64,000 nt of DNA from DASUAS01 sp963819475. GTDB taxonomy: Bacteria > Actinomycetota > Acidimicrobiia > IMCC26256 > DASPTH01. The notes beneath the pieces are model-generated. The model ran no database searches, was not told the origin of the DNA, and saw nothing but the letters and a program-made list of their open reading frames with translations. The stretch is from contig CAWFWE010000003.1 of the NCBI GenBank assembly GCA_963819475.1, positions 310,001-374,000 on the forward strand, written 5' to 3'. This document shows, piece by piece, positions 52,296 to 60,939 of the stretch; the stretch's first letter is position 1, and every line of letters starts with the position of its first letter. Both the position numbers and the translations under genes were made by a program.

Positions 52296-53450
52296 ATGCC
52301 CGCTGCCAAGCCGGAAGTGCTCGACGTGCAGGCCGCCCTGGCGGCGGTCGATGAGCCCGAGCTGCGCCGATCGATCGTGGAGCTGGGGCTGGTCCAGGGC
52401 GTGGCCGTCGACGGCCCTACGGCCGTGGTGGCGCTGGCAGCCCCGCTCCCGGGCGACGCCCCCCGGGCCGAGCTCTCCCGCCGGATCGTCGAGGCGGTGG
52501 GCCAGGTGCCCGGGGTCGAGCGGGTCGACGTCGACATCCGCGACATGGACGACGACGAGATCGCGGCCCTGGGCCGCCTCCTCAAGGGCGTCGCCCCGCC
52601 CAACCCCCTGCAGGTGGTCGACGCGGCCGCGGCGCAGCAGCCCCCGGCCCGGGTGAACCCGTTCACCGACTCCCGCACCCGGGTGCTGGCCGTGTCGTCG
52701 GGCAAGGGCGGGGTCGGCAAGTCCTCGGTCACCACCAACCTGGCGGTGGCGCTCGCCGACCGGGGTCGCCGCGTCGCCGCGGTCGACGCCGACGTGTGGG
52801 GCTTCTCCATGCCGCGGATGCTCGGCATCTCCGCGCCGCCCGGGCTCATCGACGACGTCATCATCCCGCCCGAGGCGAACGGGGTGCGCCTGATCTCGAT
52901 GGGCTTCTTCGCCCGCGAGGACCAGGCCGTCATCTGGCGCGGCCCGATGTTGCACAAGGCGCTCGAGCAGTTCCTCACCGACGTGTACTGGGGCGAGCTC
53001 GACTACCTGGTCGTCGACATGCCCCCGGGCACCGGCGACATCTCGCTGTCGATCGCGCAGTTCCTCCCCCGCGCCGAGGTGCTCGTCGTCACCACACCGC
53101 AACCGGCCGCGCAGCGTGTGGCCCAGCGAGCGGCGGCGATGGCGGAGAAGGTCGACCTGCGGGTGATCGGCGTGATCGAGAACATGTCGTGGTTCACCGG
53201 CGACGACGGCAAGCGCTACGAGCTCTTCGGGGCCGGCGGTGGCGAGGAGCTCGCCGACGAGCTGGGGGTGCCGCTGCTCGCGCAGATCCCGCTGGTGCCC
53301 GAGCTCCGCGTCGGCGGTGACATCGGGCGGCCCATCGTCGCGGTCGATCCCGACGGTGAGGTCGGGCAGGTCTTCCGGGCGCTGGCCGAGCGCCTCGACA
53401 CCGAGCTGGCGCCGAAGCGGATCTACAACCCCGAGCTGAAACTCAACTGA
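52296..53450 (+). CDS. mrp: Mrp/ApbC Fe-S carrier ATPase
   Basis: A 384-residue protein. An N-terminal DUF59/MIP18-like domain (about 5-85) is followed by the ParA-like ATPase with AVSSGKGGVGKSSVTTNLA, DADVWGFSMPRMLG, LVVDMPPGTGDISLS and GVIENMSWFTGDDGKRYELFG. The CxxC usually present after ENMS is absent. I chose ATG 52296 because TGGAG lies 7 nt upstream; ATG 52263 is in frame. It loads clusters on apoproteins and sits in the Fe-S assembly neighbourhood. It overlaps the convergent LLM gene by 8 nt. Confidence 0.92.
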   Translation: MPAAKPEVLDVQAALAAVDEPELRRSIVELGLVQGVAVDGPTAVVALAAPLPGDAPRAELSRRIVEAVGQVPGVERVDVDIRDMDDDEIAALGRLLKGVAPPNPLQVVDAAAAQQPPARVNPFTDSRTRVLAVSSGKGGVGKSSVTTNLAVALADRGRRVAAVDADVWGFSMPRMLGISAPPGLIDDVIIPPEANGVRLISMGFFAREDQAVIWRGPMLHKALEQFLTDVYWGELDYLVVDMPPGTGDISLSIAQFLPRAEVLVVTTPQPAAQRVAQRAAAMAEKVDLRVIGVIENMSWFTGDDGKRYELFGAGGGEELADELGVPLLAQIPLVPELRVGGDIGRPIVAVDPDGEVGQVFRALAERLDTELAPKRIYNPELKLN

Positions 53451-54447
53451 GCTCGGCGAGCAACTCCCGGCGCACCGCATCGTCGGCGCGGTAGGGGATG
53501 TAGAACGACAAGCGCGTGGCGACGTCCCATCGTTCGCGCAGTTGGCGCGCGACCGTCTTGACGTCGCCCACGGCCGCGAATGTGCGGACGACGTCGTCGT
53601 CGATCACGTCGGCCATCTCCTTCCACTTGCCTTCCTTCGACATGCGGGTGAGCTCGGGCTGGAGATCGCCCCACCTGTGGTGCTCGAGCACGCCGCGGTA
53701 CGCGGGGGTCGACGCGTAGAACGCGATCTGCTCCTTGGTGCCGCGGATGGCGGCCTCGAGCTCTTCGTCGTTCCGCCCGACGCAGGTGAACGCAGGCCCG
53801 GCAATGGTGAATCCTTCCAGTGAGCCGGCACCCCCCGTGCGGCGGCCGCGCTCCAGCGCCGGCATCGTCACCTCGCGAAGGTACGACGGCGTCGTGAAGG
53901 CGTGGAAGAAGAACCCGTCGCACACCTCGCCCGCGACCTCGGTCATGAGCTTCCCGACGCCGGCGAGGAACACGGGTGGTGGTCCCCACTCGTGGGGCGG
54001 CGGTGAGAAGAAGGGTGTCATCAGCGTGTGCGTGTAGAACTCGCCGCGGAAGTCGAGCTTGACGCCGTCCTGCCAGCTCGCCCAGATGGCGCGCAACGCG
54101 GCGACGAACTCACGCATGCGGGCCGCGGGATGCGACCACGGCATGGAGAAGCGCCGCTCGATGTGGGGCTTCACCTGCGACCCGAGCCCGAGCACGAACC
54201 GCCCGTGCGAGTACCGGGCGAGGTCGAACGCGGTGTTGGCGAGCGTCATCGGCGTGCGGCCGAACGCGATCGCGATCGACGTCCCGAGGGTCACACGCTC
54301 GGTCGCCTCTGCAGCCAACAGCACCTGCAGGAAGGGGTCGTGCTGGGTCTCGCCGGTCCAGAGTCCCGCGTAGCCCGCGGCCTCGCTGGCCGAGGCCGCG
54401 GCCTTGATGTGCTCGAAGCCGCCGCCCATCGTGCCGTCGATGAGCAC
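53443..54447 (-). CDS. F420-dependent LLM-class oxidoreductase
   Basis: A 334-residue luciferase-like TIM barrel. Typical stretches are AGYAGLWTGETQHDPFLQ, RVTLGTSIAIAFGRTPMTLA, SHGRFVLGLGSQVKPHIERRF and GPPPVFLAGVGKLMTEVAGE. The pattern fits the F420-dependent family TIGR03617 of mycobacteria and relatives. The substrate is unknown. It starts 1 nt after the phosphatase stop. Confidence 0.88.
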   Translation of the reverse strand: MLIDGTMGGGFEHIKAAASASEAAGYAGLWTGETQHDPFLQVLLAAEATERVTLGTSIAIAFGRTPMTLANTAFDLARYSHGRFVLGLGSQVKPHIERRFSMPWSHPAARMREFVAALRAIWASWQDGVKLDFRGEFYTHTLMTPFFSPPPHEWGPPPVFLAGVGKLMTEVAGEVCDGFFFHAFTTPSYLREVTMPALERGRRTGGAGSLEGFTIAGPAFTCVGRNDEELEAAIRGTKEQIAFYASTPAYRGVLEHHRWGDLQPELTRMSKEGKWKEMADVIDDDVVRTFAAVGDVKTVARQLRERWDVATRLSFYIPYRADDAVRRELLAELS

Positions 54448-54448
54448 G

Positions 54449-55186
54449 TCAGCCCCGCTCGATCAGCGAGCTGCGGAGCAGCTCGAGCTCGCCGGCGGCG
54501 AAGCCGTGGGCGAGCAGGTAGGGCTCGAAGCCGCCGTGCTCGGCGCGCAGCCACTCGAGCACCTCGCGCATGGTCTCGGCGTCGGCGGTCATGAAGCGGT
54601 CGGCGGGGGCACGGCCGGTGCCCTCGGCCCGCTTGTGGGCGCGGGCGCGCAGCTCGTCGAGGGCCGCCGACGTCTGCGCGTAGTCGGCGACGATCTCTTC
54701 GTCGTCGACCTGCAGCAGCCCGAGCACGGTGGCGGCGATGAGCCCGGCGCGGTCCTTCCCGGCCGCGCAGTGGAACACCAGCGGGTGGTTGGCCGGCTCG
54801 GCGATGATCTGCATCACCTCGACGAACTGCGTGCCCGCGCTGTCGAGGATGAAGCGGTAGAGGTCGACCAGCGTCATCGTCTCCCACTCGAACCCCGACT
54901 GCTCGCGCTTCGCCGGATCGATGAGCGGCACGTGGTGGATGGTGGCGCCGGCCTCGCGCATCGGGTGGTTGGGGTACGCATCGACCTCGGTCGCCCCGCG
55001 CAGGTCGACGACCGTGCGCACGCCGCGCTCGTCGACCAGGTGCTCGACGTCGGCCGCGTTCACATCCGCGAGCGAATCGCTGCGGTATACGCGCCCGCTG
55101 CGTACCGGACCGTCGGGCGTGTGGTGCCCCCCGAGGTCGCGGAAATTGACGTAACCGGAGATCGACGGGGGAGACGTGTCGGGCAT
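54449..55186 (-). CDS. Tyrosine-protein phosphatase (PTP/IphP type)
   Basis: A 245-residue phosphatase starting NFRDLGGHHTPDG with the LVFHCAAGKDRAGLIAATVL P-loop (Cys about 147) and the general-acid region. The loop has Ala where HCxxGKDRTG has Thr. Such enzymes act on phosphotyrosine or phosphoinositides and are common in actinobacteria. It forms an apparent two-gene unit with the LLM oxidoreductase. Confidence 0.88.
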   Translation of the reverse strand: MPDTSPPSISGYVNFRDLGGHHTPDGPVRSGRVYRSDSLADVNAADVEHLVDERGVRTVVDLRGATEVDAYPNHPMREAGATIHHVPLIDPAKREQSGFEWETMTLVDLYRFILDSAGTQFVEVMQIIAEPANHPLVFHCAAGKDRAGLIAATVLGLLQVDDEEIVADYAQTSAALDELRARAHKRAEGTGRAPADRFMTADAETMREVLEWLRAEHGGFEPYLLAHGFAAGELELLRSSLIERG

Positions 55187-55218
55187 GAGCGGAGACTATG
55201 CCCGGTAGTCTCCGGCCC

Positions 55219-56319
55219 ATGCACGTGCTGGTGATCGGGGGCACCGGACCGACGGGCATCCCGCTCGTCCAGGGCCTGCTCGACCGTGGCCACCGCGTCA
55301 CCATCCTGCACCGCGGCACCCACGAGCGGCCGGAAACGCCCGACGCGGTCGAGCACCTGCACAGCGACCCCTTCGACGAGGACGCCTTGCGCGCCGCGTT
55401 GGACGGTCTGACGTTCGACGTCACATACGCGATGTACGGGCGGCTGCGGATGATCGCCGGGGTCCTGCGCGGCCGCACCGGGCGGGTGGTCTCGGTGGGC
55501 GGCGTACCGGCGTACCGCGGCTGGATGAACGCGTGGCTGTACGACCCGCCCGGGCTGCCGGTCCCGGTGGGTGAGGACGCCCCGACCGTCGACGCGCCGG
55601 AAGACGACGAGAAGGGCTTCCGGATCGTCCGCACCGAGGAGGCGGTGTTCGCGGCCCACCCCGACGCCACGCACTTCCGGTACCCGTACGTGTACGGCCC
55701 GTACCAGCTGACCCCGCGTGAGTGGATCGTCGTGCGGCGCGTCCTCGACGGCCGGAAGCGCATCGTCGTCGCCGACGACGGCCTCACGCTGCACCACCAC
55801 GGCTACACCGAGAACATCGCCCACGCGCTCCTGCTCGCGCTGGAGCAGCCCGACGCCGCCGCGGGAAAGATCTTCAACATCGCCGACGAGGAGGTGCTGT
55901 CGGTGCGGCAGGTCGTCGAGATCCTCGCCGCGGCGCTCGACCACCGGTTCGAGATCGTGTCGATGCCCTACGACCTCGCGGTACCCGCCCGGCCACTCCT
56001 GGCCCAGCCGTTGCCCACTCACCGGGTGCTCGACCTCACGCGGGTCCGCACCGAGCTCGGGTACCACGACCGGGTGCCCGCCCGCGAGGCGCTGACCCGT
56101 ACCGCCCGCTGGCTCGTCGCCAACCCGATCCACGGCTCCACCGAGGAGCTCACGCTCACCGACCCGTTCGACTACGCGGCGGAGGACCGCCTGATCGACG
56201 CGTGGACCGCGGCACGCGCCACCGTGCCCACGGTGGAGTACGACCCGGAGCCGCGCTACGGGCTCGCGTACAGCGGACCCGGAGGCCGGCCCCGGTCCCG
56301 GCCCGAGTTCGAGGCCTGA
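55219..56319 (+). CDS. NAD-dependent epimerase/dehydratase
   Basis: A 366-residue extended SDR. The Rossmann glycine motif is VLVIGGTGPTGIPLVQGLL at the start. The later FRYPYVYGPYQLTPREW contains the Tyr/Lys region in a variant form, and GKIFNIADEEVLSVRQVVEI follows. Start ATG 55219 fits the family; an in-frame ATG at 55198 would add seven residues. It is divergent from the phosphatase. The substrate is unknown. Confidence 0.85.
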   Translation: MHVLVIGGTGPTGIPLVQGLLDRGHRVTILHRGTHERPETPDAVEHLHSDPFDEDALRAALDGLTFDVTYAMYGRLRMIAGVLRGRTGRVVSVGGVPAYRGWMNAWLYDPPGLPVPVGEDAPTVDAPEDDEKGFRIVRTEEAVFAAHPDATHFRYPYVYGPYQLTPREWIVVRRVLDGRKRIVVADDGLTLHHHGYTENIAHALLLALEQPDAAAGKIFNIADEEVLSVRQVVEILAAALDHRFEIVSMPYDLAVPARPLLAQPLPTHRVLDLTRVRTELGYHDRVPAREALTRTARWLVANPIHGSTEELTLTDPFDYAAEDRLIDAWTAARATVPTVEYDPEPRYGLAYSGPGGRPRSRPEFEA

Positions 56320-56350
56320 CGGCTCACGGGTGGCCACTAGATTGCGCGCC

Positions 56351-56578
56351 ATGGAACTTCGCATCGGTGTCGTGCACACGGCCAAGGAGCTCAACCTGGA
56401 GCTCGACGGAACCTCCGAGGAGATCGTCGGCACCATCGACAAGGCCATGGCCGACGGCACGCCGATGATCTGGGTCACTGACTCGAAGGGTCGGCGGGTC
56501 GGCATCCCCGCGTCCCGCATCGCCTACGTCGAGATCGACGAGGACGGCGCGAACCGACACGTCGGGTTCGGGCGCTAG
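56351..56578 (+). CDS. DUF3107 protein
   Basis: A 75-residue protein beginning MELRIGVVHTAKELNLELD and ending in an aromatic/basic tail, matching DUF3107, a small actinobacteria-specific family. The role is unknown. It lies 23 nt before the first ArsA-type ATPase gene in the same direction, so co-transcription is likely. Confidence 0.85.
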   Translation: MELRIGVVHTAKELNLELDGTSEEIVGTIDKAMADGTPMIWVTDSKGRRVGIPASRIAYVEIDEDGANRHVGFGR

Positions 56579-56601
56579 CGCCGCTGGCGACGTGACGTGA
56601 C

Positions 56602-57567
56602 GTGATGGGCCCGGCGCCCGCACTGCTCGATCGCCGGCTGCTGTTCTTCACCGGCAAGGGCGGTGTCGGCAAGAGCACCGTCACCGCCGCGACGGCCCTG
56701 CTCGCGGCCGAGCAGGGCAAGCGCGTCCTCCTGGTGGAGGTCGACGCCAAGAACAACCTCACGGACCTGTTCGAGCACACGCCCGTGGGCTTCGAGCCCC
56801 GTCAGGTGCACCCGGGCGTATACGCGATGCAGATGGACACCGAGGCGTCGTTGCGCGAGTACCTCAAGGTCCAGGCCAGGGTGCCGGTGTTCGGGCGCAT
56901 CGGGCCGATGGCGCGCGCGTTCGACTTCGTCGCCACCGCCGCGCCCGGGGTGAAGGAGATCCTCACCGTCGGCAAGGTGTGCTGGGAGCTGCGCGAGTCG
57001 CTCGCCGGTCGCGCCGACTGGGATCTCATCGTCGTCGACGCCGCCGCCACCGGGCACGTGATCAGCCAGCTCGATGCGCCGGGCGCGATCCAGGAGCTGG
57101 TGCAGGTGGGACCGATCCGCAACCAGACCGGATGGATGGTCGACCTGCTGTCCGATCCCTCGCTCACCGCGCTCAACGTCGTCACATCACCGGAGGAGAT
57201 GCCGGTCAACGAGACCATCGAGCTGGTGGCCAAGGCGCGCCAAGAGCTCGACGTGCCGCTCGGTGTCGTCATCGTGAACCGGGTCCTGCCCGAGCTGTTC
57301 ACCCACGCCGACGAGGTGGTGTTCGACGCGTTGCGCGAGCCGGGGCCGGAGGAGGTCCTGCAGGAGCGCGCCGGTCCGGGTGCGACCGCGGTGCTCGACG
57401 CGGCGCGCCTCGCCGTCTCGATGCGCCGGAGCCGCTCGGTGCACCTCGCCCGTCTGCGCGAGGAGGTCGACCTGCCGTTGCTGCTGATCCCGTACCTGTT
57501 CGTCCGCGACCACGGGCTGCGGGTCACCCGCATGGTGGCGGAGGCGCTGGGCCAGGAGCTCGCGTGA
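56602..57567 (+). CDS. ArsA/BagA-like ATPase, first of the pair
   Basis: About 320 residues, ArsA/GET3-like ATPase with deviant Walker A TGKGGVGKSTV, DAKNNLTDLFEH, switch II VVDAAATGHVISQLD and IVNRVLPELF. It resembles the Rv3679-Rv3680 (BagAB) pair of mycobacteria, which lacks a known anion channel partner. Starts at GTG 56602 or ATG 56605. Its stop overlaps the first of three 56-bp mini-ORF repeats, which bridge to the second ATPase. Confidence 0.88.
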   Translation: MMGPAPALLDRRLLFFTGKGGVGKSTVTAATALLAAEQGKRVLLVEVDAKNNLTDLFEHTPVGFEPRQVHPGVYAMQMDTEASLREYLKVQARVPVFGRIGPMARAFDFVATAAPGVKEILTVGKVCWELRESLAGRADWDLIVVDAAATGHVISQLDAPGAIQELVQVGPIRNQTGWMVDLLSDPSLTALNVVTSPEEMPVNETIELVAKARQELDVPLGVVIVNRVLPELFTHADEVVFDALREPGPEEVLQERAGPGATAVLDAARLAVSMRRSRSVHLARLREEVDLPLLLIPYLFVRDHGLRVTRMVAEALGQELA

Positions 57568-57736
57568 GCTTGAGCGAGCCGGGTATCCCGGCGAGCAGCG
57601 AGCGCCCAAATGGGGACGGCGTGAGCGTGGGCGAGCCGGGTATCCCGGCGAGCAGCGAGCGCCCAATGGAGACGGCGTGAGCGTGGGCGAGCCGGGCATC
57701 CCGGCGAGCAGCGAGCGCCCAATGGAGACGGCGTGA
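57564..57736 (+). repeat. Three tandem mini-ORF repeats (ArsA pair junction)
   Basis: Units start at GTG 57564, 57621 and 57677. The first overlaps the ATPase stop, and the last stop overlaps the next ATPase start (GTGA). The encoded pattern is VSVGEPGIPASSERPMETA. An extra A in unit 1 fuses units 1 and 2 into one 38-codon ORF. The hairpin GCCGGG-TAT/CAT-CCCGGC is kept. The unit is related to the ccmA-ccmB repeat 22.6 kb away. Confidence 0.93.
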
Positions 57737-58995
57737 CCGACGCCGCCCCGTCGCTCGCCGCGCTGCTGTCCGCCCGCGAGGTGGTCGTCTACTGCGGCTC
57801 CGGCGGCGTCGGCAAGACGTCGGTGGCGGCGGCGTCCGCGCTCACCGCGGCGGCGCGCCTCGGCGGCAAGGTGCTCGTGCTCACCATCGACCCCGCGCGA
57901 CGCCTGGCCGACGCGCTCGGGCTCGAGGCGTTCGGCAACGTGGCGCGCCGCGTCCCGCTCGACGCGTACACCGAGCTCGGGGTCGAGCCGCGGGGTGAGC
58001 TGTGGGCGGCGATGCTCGACACCAAGCGCTCGTGGGACGAGCTGGTGCTGCGGCACGCACCCGACGAGGCGACCGCGTACCGCATCCTCGACAACCGGAT
58101 GTACCACAACGTGACCAGCCGGTTCGTGCAGAGCCACGACTACATCGCGATGGAGCGGCTGTACGAGATCCACGCCAGCGGCGAGTACGACCTCATCATC
58201 ATCGACACGCCGCCCACGCGGAACGCGATCGACTTCCTCGAGGCGCCGGCGCGCATGGCCGAGTTCTTCGGCGGTCGGTTGCTGCGCTGGATCACCATGC
58301 CGTACCGCATCGGCGGTGGTCGCGGCGGGCGCATGTTCAACGCCGCCAGCCGGCCCTTCTACCAGATGGCCGACCGGGTGCTCGGTAGCCAGTTCCTCCA
58401 GGACATCGCCGAGTTCTTCCTCAACTTCCAGTCCATGTACGGCGGGTTCGTGGAGCGTGCGCAGTCGGTCGAGCAGCTGCTGCACGACCGGCGCACCACG
58501 TTCGCGGTCGTGACCACGCTCGAGGGCGCACCGTTGCGCGAAGCGGAGACGTTCTGCCGCGAGCTCGCGACGCGCGGGTTCGACCTGGGGGCGCTGGTCC
58601 TGAACAAGGTGTTGCCCGACTACCTCCTGTCGCCCGACGGCGACCACGCTGCCGACGTGCTCGGTCACGACTACGACGCGCTCGCGCGCGAGCTGGCGAA
58701 GGCCGACCGTGAGACCGAGGGCGCGCTCACCGACACCGCGTCGACGGCCCGCGTCCTGCGCACGCTTGCCGACTCGTTCCACAACTACGAGGTCGTCGCC
58801 CGGCGCGAAGCCGAGCTGCGCACCGAGCTGAGCCGGCTGGCGCCCCCCGGACCCGAGGTCGTGGTGAGCGTCCCCAGCTTCGACGCCGACATCGCCGACG
58901 TGCGCGGCCTGGCCCGCATCGGTGAGGTGCTGTTCGCCCATGGCGCGCCCGTGATCCCGGGCGCCGGTGGGGGCGCCGGTACGATCCCCTCGTGA
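57733..58995 (+). CDS. ArsA/BagB-like ATPase, second of the pair
   Basis: A 420-residue ArsA-family ATPase with Walker A YCGSGGVGKTSVAAASA, IDPARRLADALGLEAF, IIIDTPPTRNAIDFLEAP and VLNKVLPDYLLSPDG. It starts at GTG 57733 and its stop overlaps the pdtaS start (GTGA). The pair with the preceding gene probably forms a heteromeric ATPase as in mycobacteria. The role is inferred from that family only (metabolism and nitrosative stress). Confidence 0.88.
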   Translation: MTDAAPSLAALLSAREVVVYCGSGGVGKTSVAAASALTAAARLGGKVLVLTIDPARRLADALGLEAFGNVARRVPLDAYTELGVEPRGELWAAMLDTKRSWDELVLRHAPDEATAYRILDNRMYHNVTSRFVQSHDYIAMERLYEIHASGEYDLIIIDTPPTRNAIDFLEAPARMAEFFGGRLLRWITMPYRIGGGRGGRMFNAASRPFYQMADRVLGSQFLQDIAEFFLNFQSMYGGFVERAQSVEQLLHDRRTTFAVVTTLEGAPLREAETFCRELATRGFDLGALVLNKVLPDYLLSPDGDHAADVLGHDYDALARELAKADRETEGALTDTASTARVLRTLADSFHNYEVVARREAELRTELSRLAPPGPEVVVSVPSFDADIADVRGLARIGEVLFAHGAPVIPGAGGGAGTIPS

Positions 58996-60460
58996 CCACG
59001 TTCTTCGAGCAGGCGCGCACCAAGACCGCGCTCTGGGGCGAGTCGTTGCGGCACGTGCAGCGCCTGGCGGCGTCGTGGCAGGCGCTCTCCGACCTCTGCT
59101 TCTCCGACCTCCTCCTGCTGGCGCCGGTGGTGGGGGAGGACGGCAGCCGCTCGGTCGTGCTGGCCCAGGTCCGGCCGACCACCGGCCAGACCGTCTACCC
59201 GATGGATCTCGTGGGTGCGGTGGTCGACGAGGTGGCGCGGCCCCTGGTCGCACGCGCGCGTTCCGCACCGGTGAGGTGGTCGAGGGCGACTCGCCACTGC
59301 TGGGGTCGTCGGAGCGCGCGCACGTGCAGTGCATTCCCGTGCGCCACGCGGGGTCGGTGGTCGCGGTGGTCACCCGGGAGACCCGCCCCACCCTCGGGCG
59401 CAACCTCGGCGAGCTGGAGCAGTTCTACCTGTCGACCTTCGACCGCTTCGCGTCGATGATCGCCGAGGGCAGCTTCCCGTTCCGCCAGGACGAGGACGAG
59501 TTCGAGGACGCCCCCCGGGTCGGCGACGGCGTGGTGCTGCTCGATCCCGACCTCCGGGTGCGCTTCGCCAGCCCGAACGCGGTGAGCTCCATGCACCGCC
59601 TCGGCATCCACTCGTACACGTCGGGCCTGCACCTGGCCGAGATGGGATTCGACCAGGACGCGGTCGACGTCGCCATCCGCGCCCGGCTGCCGGTCACCGA
59701 GGAGATCGAACGGGGCGAGACCTCGCTCCTCCTGCAGGCGATCCCCCAGCTCATGGGCGACCGGGTCGTCGGCGTGCTCCTGCTGCTGCGCGACGTCACC
59801 GACCTCCGCCGGCGCGACCGGCTGCTGCTCTCCAAGGATGCGACCATCCGGGAGATCCACCACCGGGTGAAGAACAACCTCCAGACCATCGCCGCGCTGC
59901 TGCGGCTGCAGGGCCGGCGCCTGCAGTCACCCGAGGCGCAGGCGGCGATCGAGGAGTCGGAGCGACGGATCCGCTCGATCGCCATCGTGCACGAGACGCT
60001 CTCGCGCGACGCCGGCGACGTCGTGCGCTTCGACGACATCGTGCAGCCGCTCGTGCGGGTGGTGGCCGAGACCGTCACCGGGCCCGACCGCGACCTGCGG
60101 CTCGCGGTCGAGGGTGATGCCGGGATGTTGCCGGGCGACCTCGCCACGCCGTTGGCCGTCGTGCTCAACGAGCTCATGCAGAACGCGGTCGACCACGCCT
60201 TCGTGTCGGACGGGCGTACCACGGGCACCATCTGCGTGCAGCTCGCACGCGACGACGGTCAGCTGTTGGTCGACGTGGTCGACGACGGCGTGGGCCTGCC
60301 GCCCGGGTTCACCGTGGAGAAGTCGGGTGGCCTCGGGCTCTCGATCGTCCACACACTGGTCACGAGCGAGCTGGGCGGCACCATCGAGCTCCGCAGCGAC
60401 GCCGGGACGCGCGTGCACCTCATGGTGCCCCTGCGCAAGACCGGGAACGCGACGCTGTAG
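58992..60460 (+). CDS. pdtaS: PdtaS-like cytosolic sensor histidine kinase, frameshifted
   Basis: About 489 residues once restored. An N-terminal GAF-like domain (WQALSDLCFSDLLLLAPVV) is followed by a PAS domain (GDGVVLLDPDLRVRFASPNA) and the HisKA_2 motif IREIHHRVKNNLQTIAALL. The ATPase has VVLNELMQNAVDHAF and VEKSGGLGLSIVHTLV. No membrane segments are seen. The frame breaks at the (CG)4 run 59253-59260; removing one CG gives ARAFRTGEVVEGDSPLLG. It is convergent with whiB, as in Mycobacterium (Rv3219-Rv3220c). Confidence 0.85.
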
Positions 60461-60461
60461 C

Positions 60462-60485
60462 CAGCCGACGATCTCCGATCGGCTG
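60462..60485. terminator. Short hairpin between convergent genes
   Basis: CAGCCGA (60462-60468) and TCGGCTG (60479-60485) pair perfectly with a 10-nt loop, directly after the pdtaS stop and before the whiB stop. It is a candidate bidirectional terminator without a U-tract. Confidence 0.5.
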
Positions 60486-60498
60486 CTTCCGCTCCGCT

Positions 60499-60789
60499 TC
60501 AGCCGACCATCCGCTGCTTGGCCAGCCAGGCCTTGCGCAGCTTCCGGCGCTCCTCCTCGGTGAGGCCGCCCCAGATGCCCGCCTCCTGGTTGGTGGCGAG
60601 GGCGAACTCGAGGCACTCGTCGCTGACCGCGCACGCGGTGCAGATGCGGCGGGCGGTCTCGATCTGCTCAACTGCGGGGCCACTGCTGCCGATGGGGAAG
60701 AAGACGTCGGGATCGGAGTCTCGGCAGGCCGAACGTGTACGCCACGCGCTGACATCCCAATCGTGCGTCCGTACCCAGGTCAGTGCCAA
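60499..60789 (-). CDS. WhiB-family Fe-S transcription factor
   Basis: A 96-residue protein. The four cluster cysteines are in SACRDSDPDVFFPIG, ARRICTACAVSDECLEFALA (CxxC and a further Cys), with the signature GIWGGLTEEERRKLRK and a basic C-terminus KAWLAKQRMVG. No ATG or GTG fits the N-terminus, so I propose TTG 60789. Pairing with pdtaS suggests the WhiB1 type. It should respond to nitric oxide or oxygen through its 4Fe-4S cluster. Confidence 0.88.
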   Translation of the reverse strand: MALTWVRTHDWDVSAWRTRSACRDSDPDVFFPIGSSGPAVEQIETARRICTACAVSDECLEFALATNQEAGIWGGLTEEERRKLRKAWLAKQRMVG

Positions 60790-60939
60790 CGCTCTTCCCC
60801 CGTTCGGTGACTCGGTCGAACTGTCCCAATTGGCGTCCCCGGGCGAACCTCGAGGCGCTGTTGGTTTCGAGACTATTGAGGCTCGTTGTTCGGCGCAAGG
60901 GGCTGACCTGGAATTTCGCGGTTCGCGGCAGCCGGTGGC
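60790..60939 (-). promoter_or_regulatory. whiB upstream region with possible promoter
   Basis: On the minus strand TTGCGC, 17 nt, TAGTCT occurs at the far end of this region and would give a leader of roughly 100 nt. The -10 match is weak. It is the only plausible sigma-70-like pair I found here. Confidence 0.25.

Noticed and set aside
56579..56604. ACGTG triplet repeat before the first ArsA gene
   Set aside because: Three 5-nt copies in GC-rich DNA are not distinguishable from chance.
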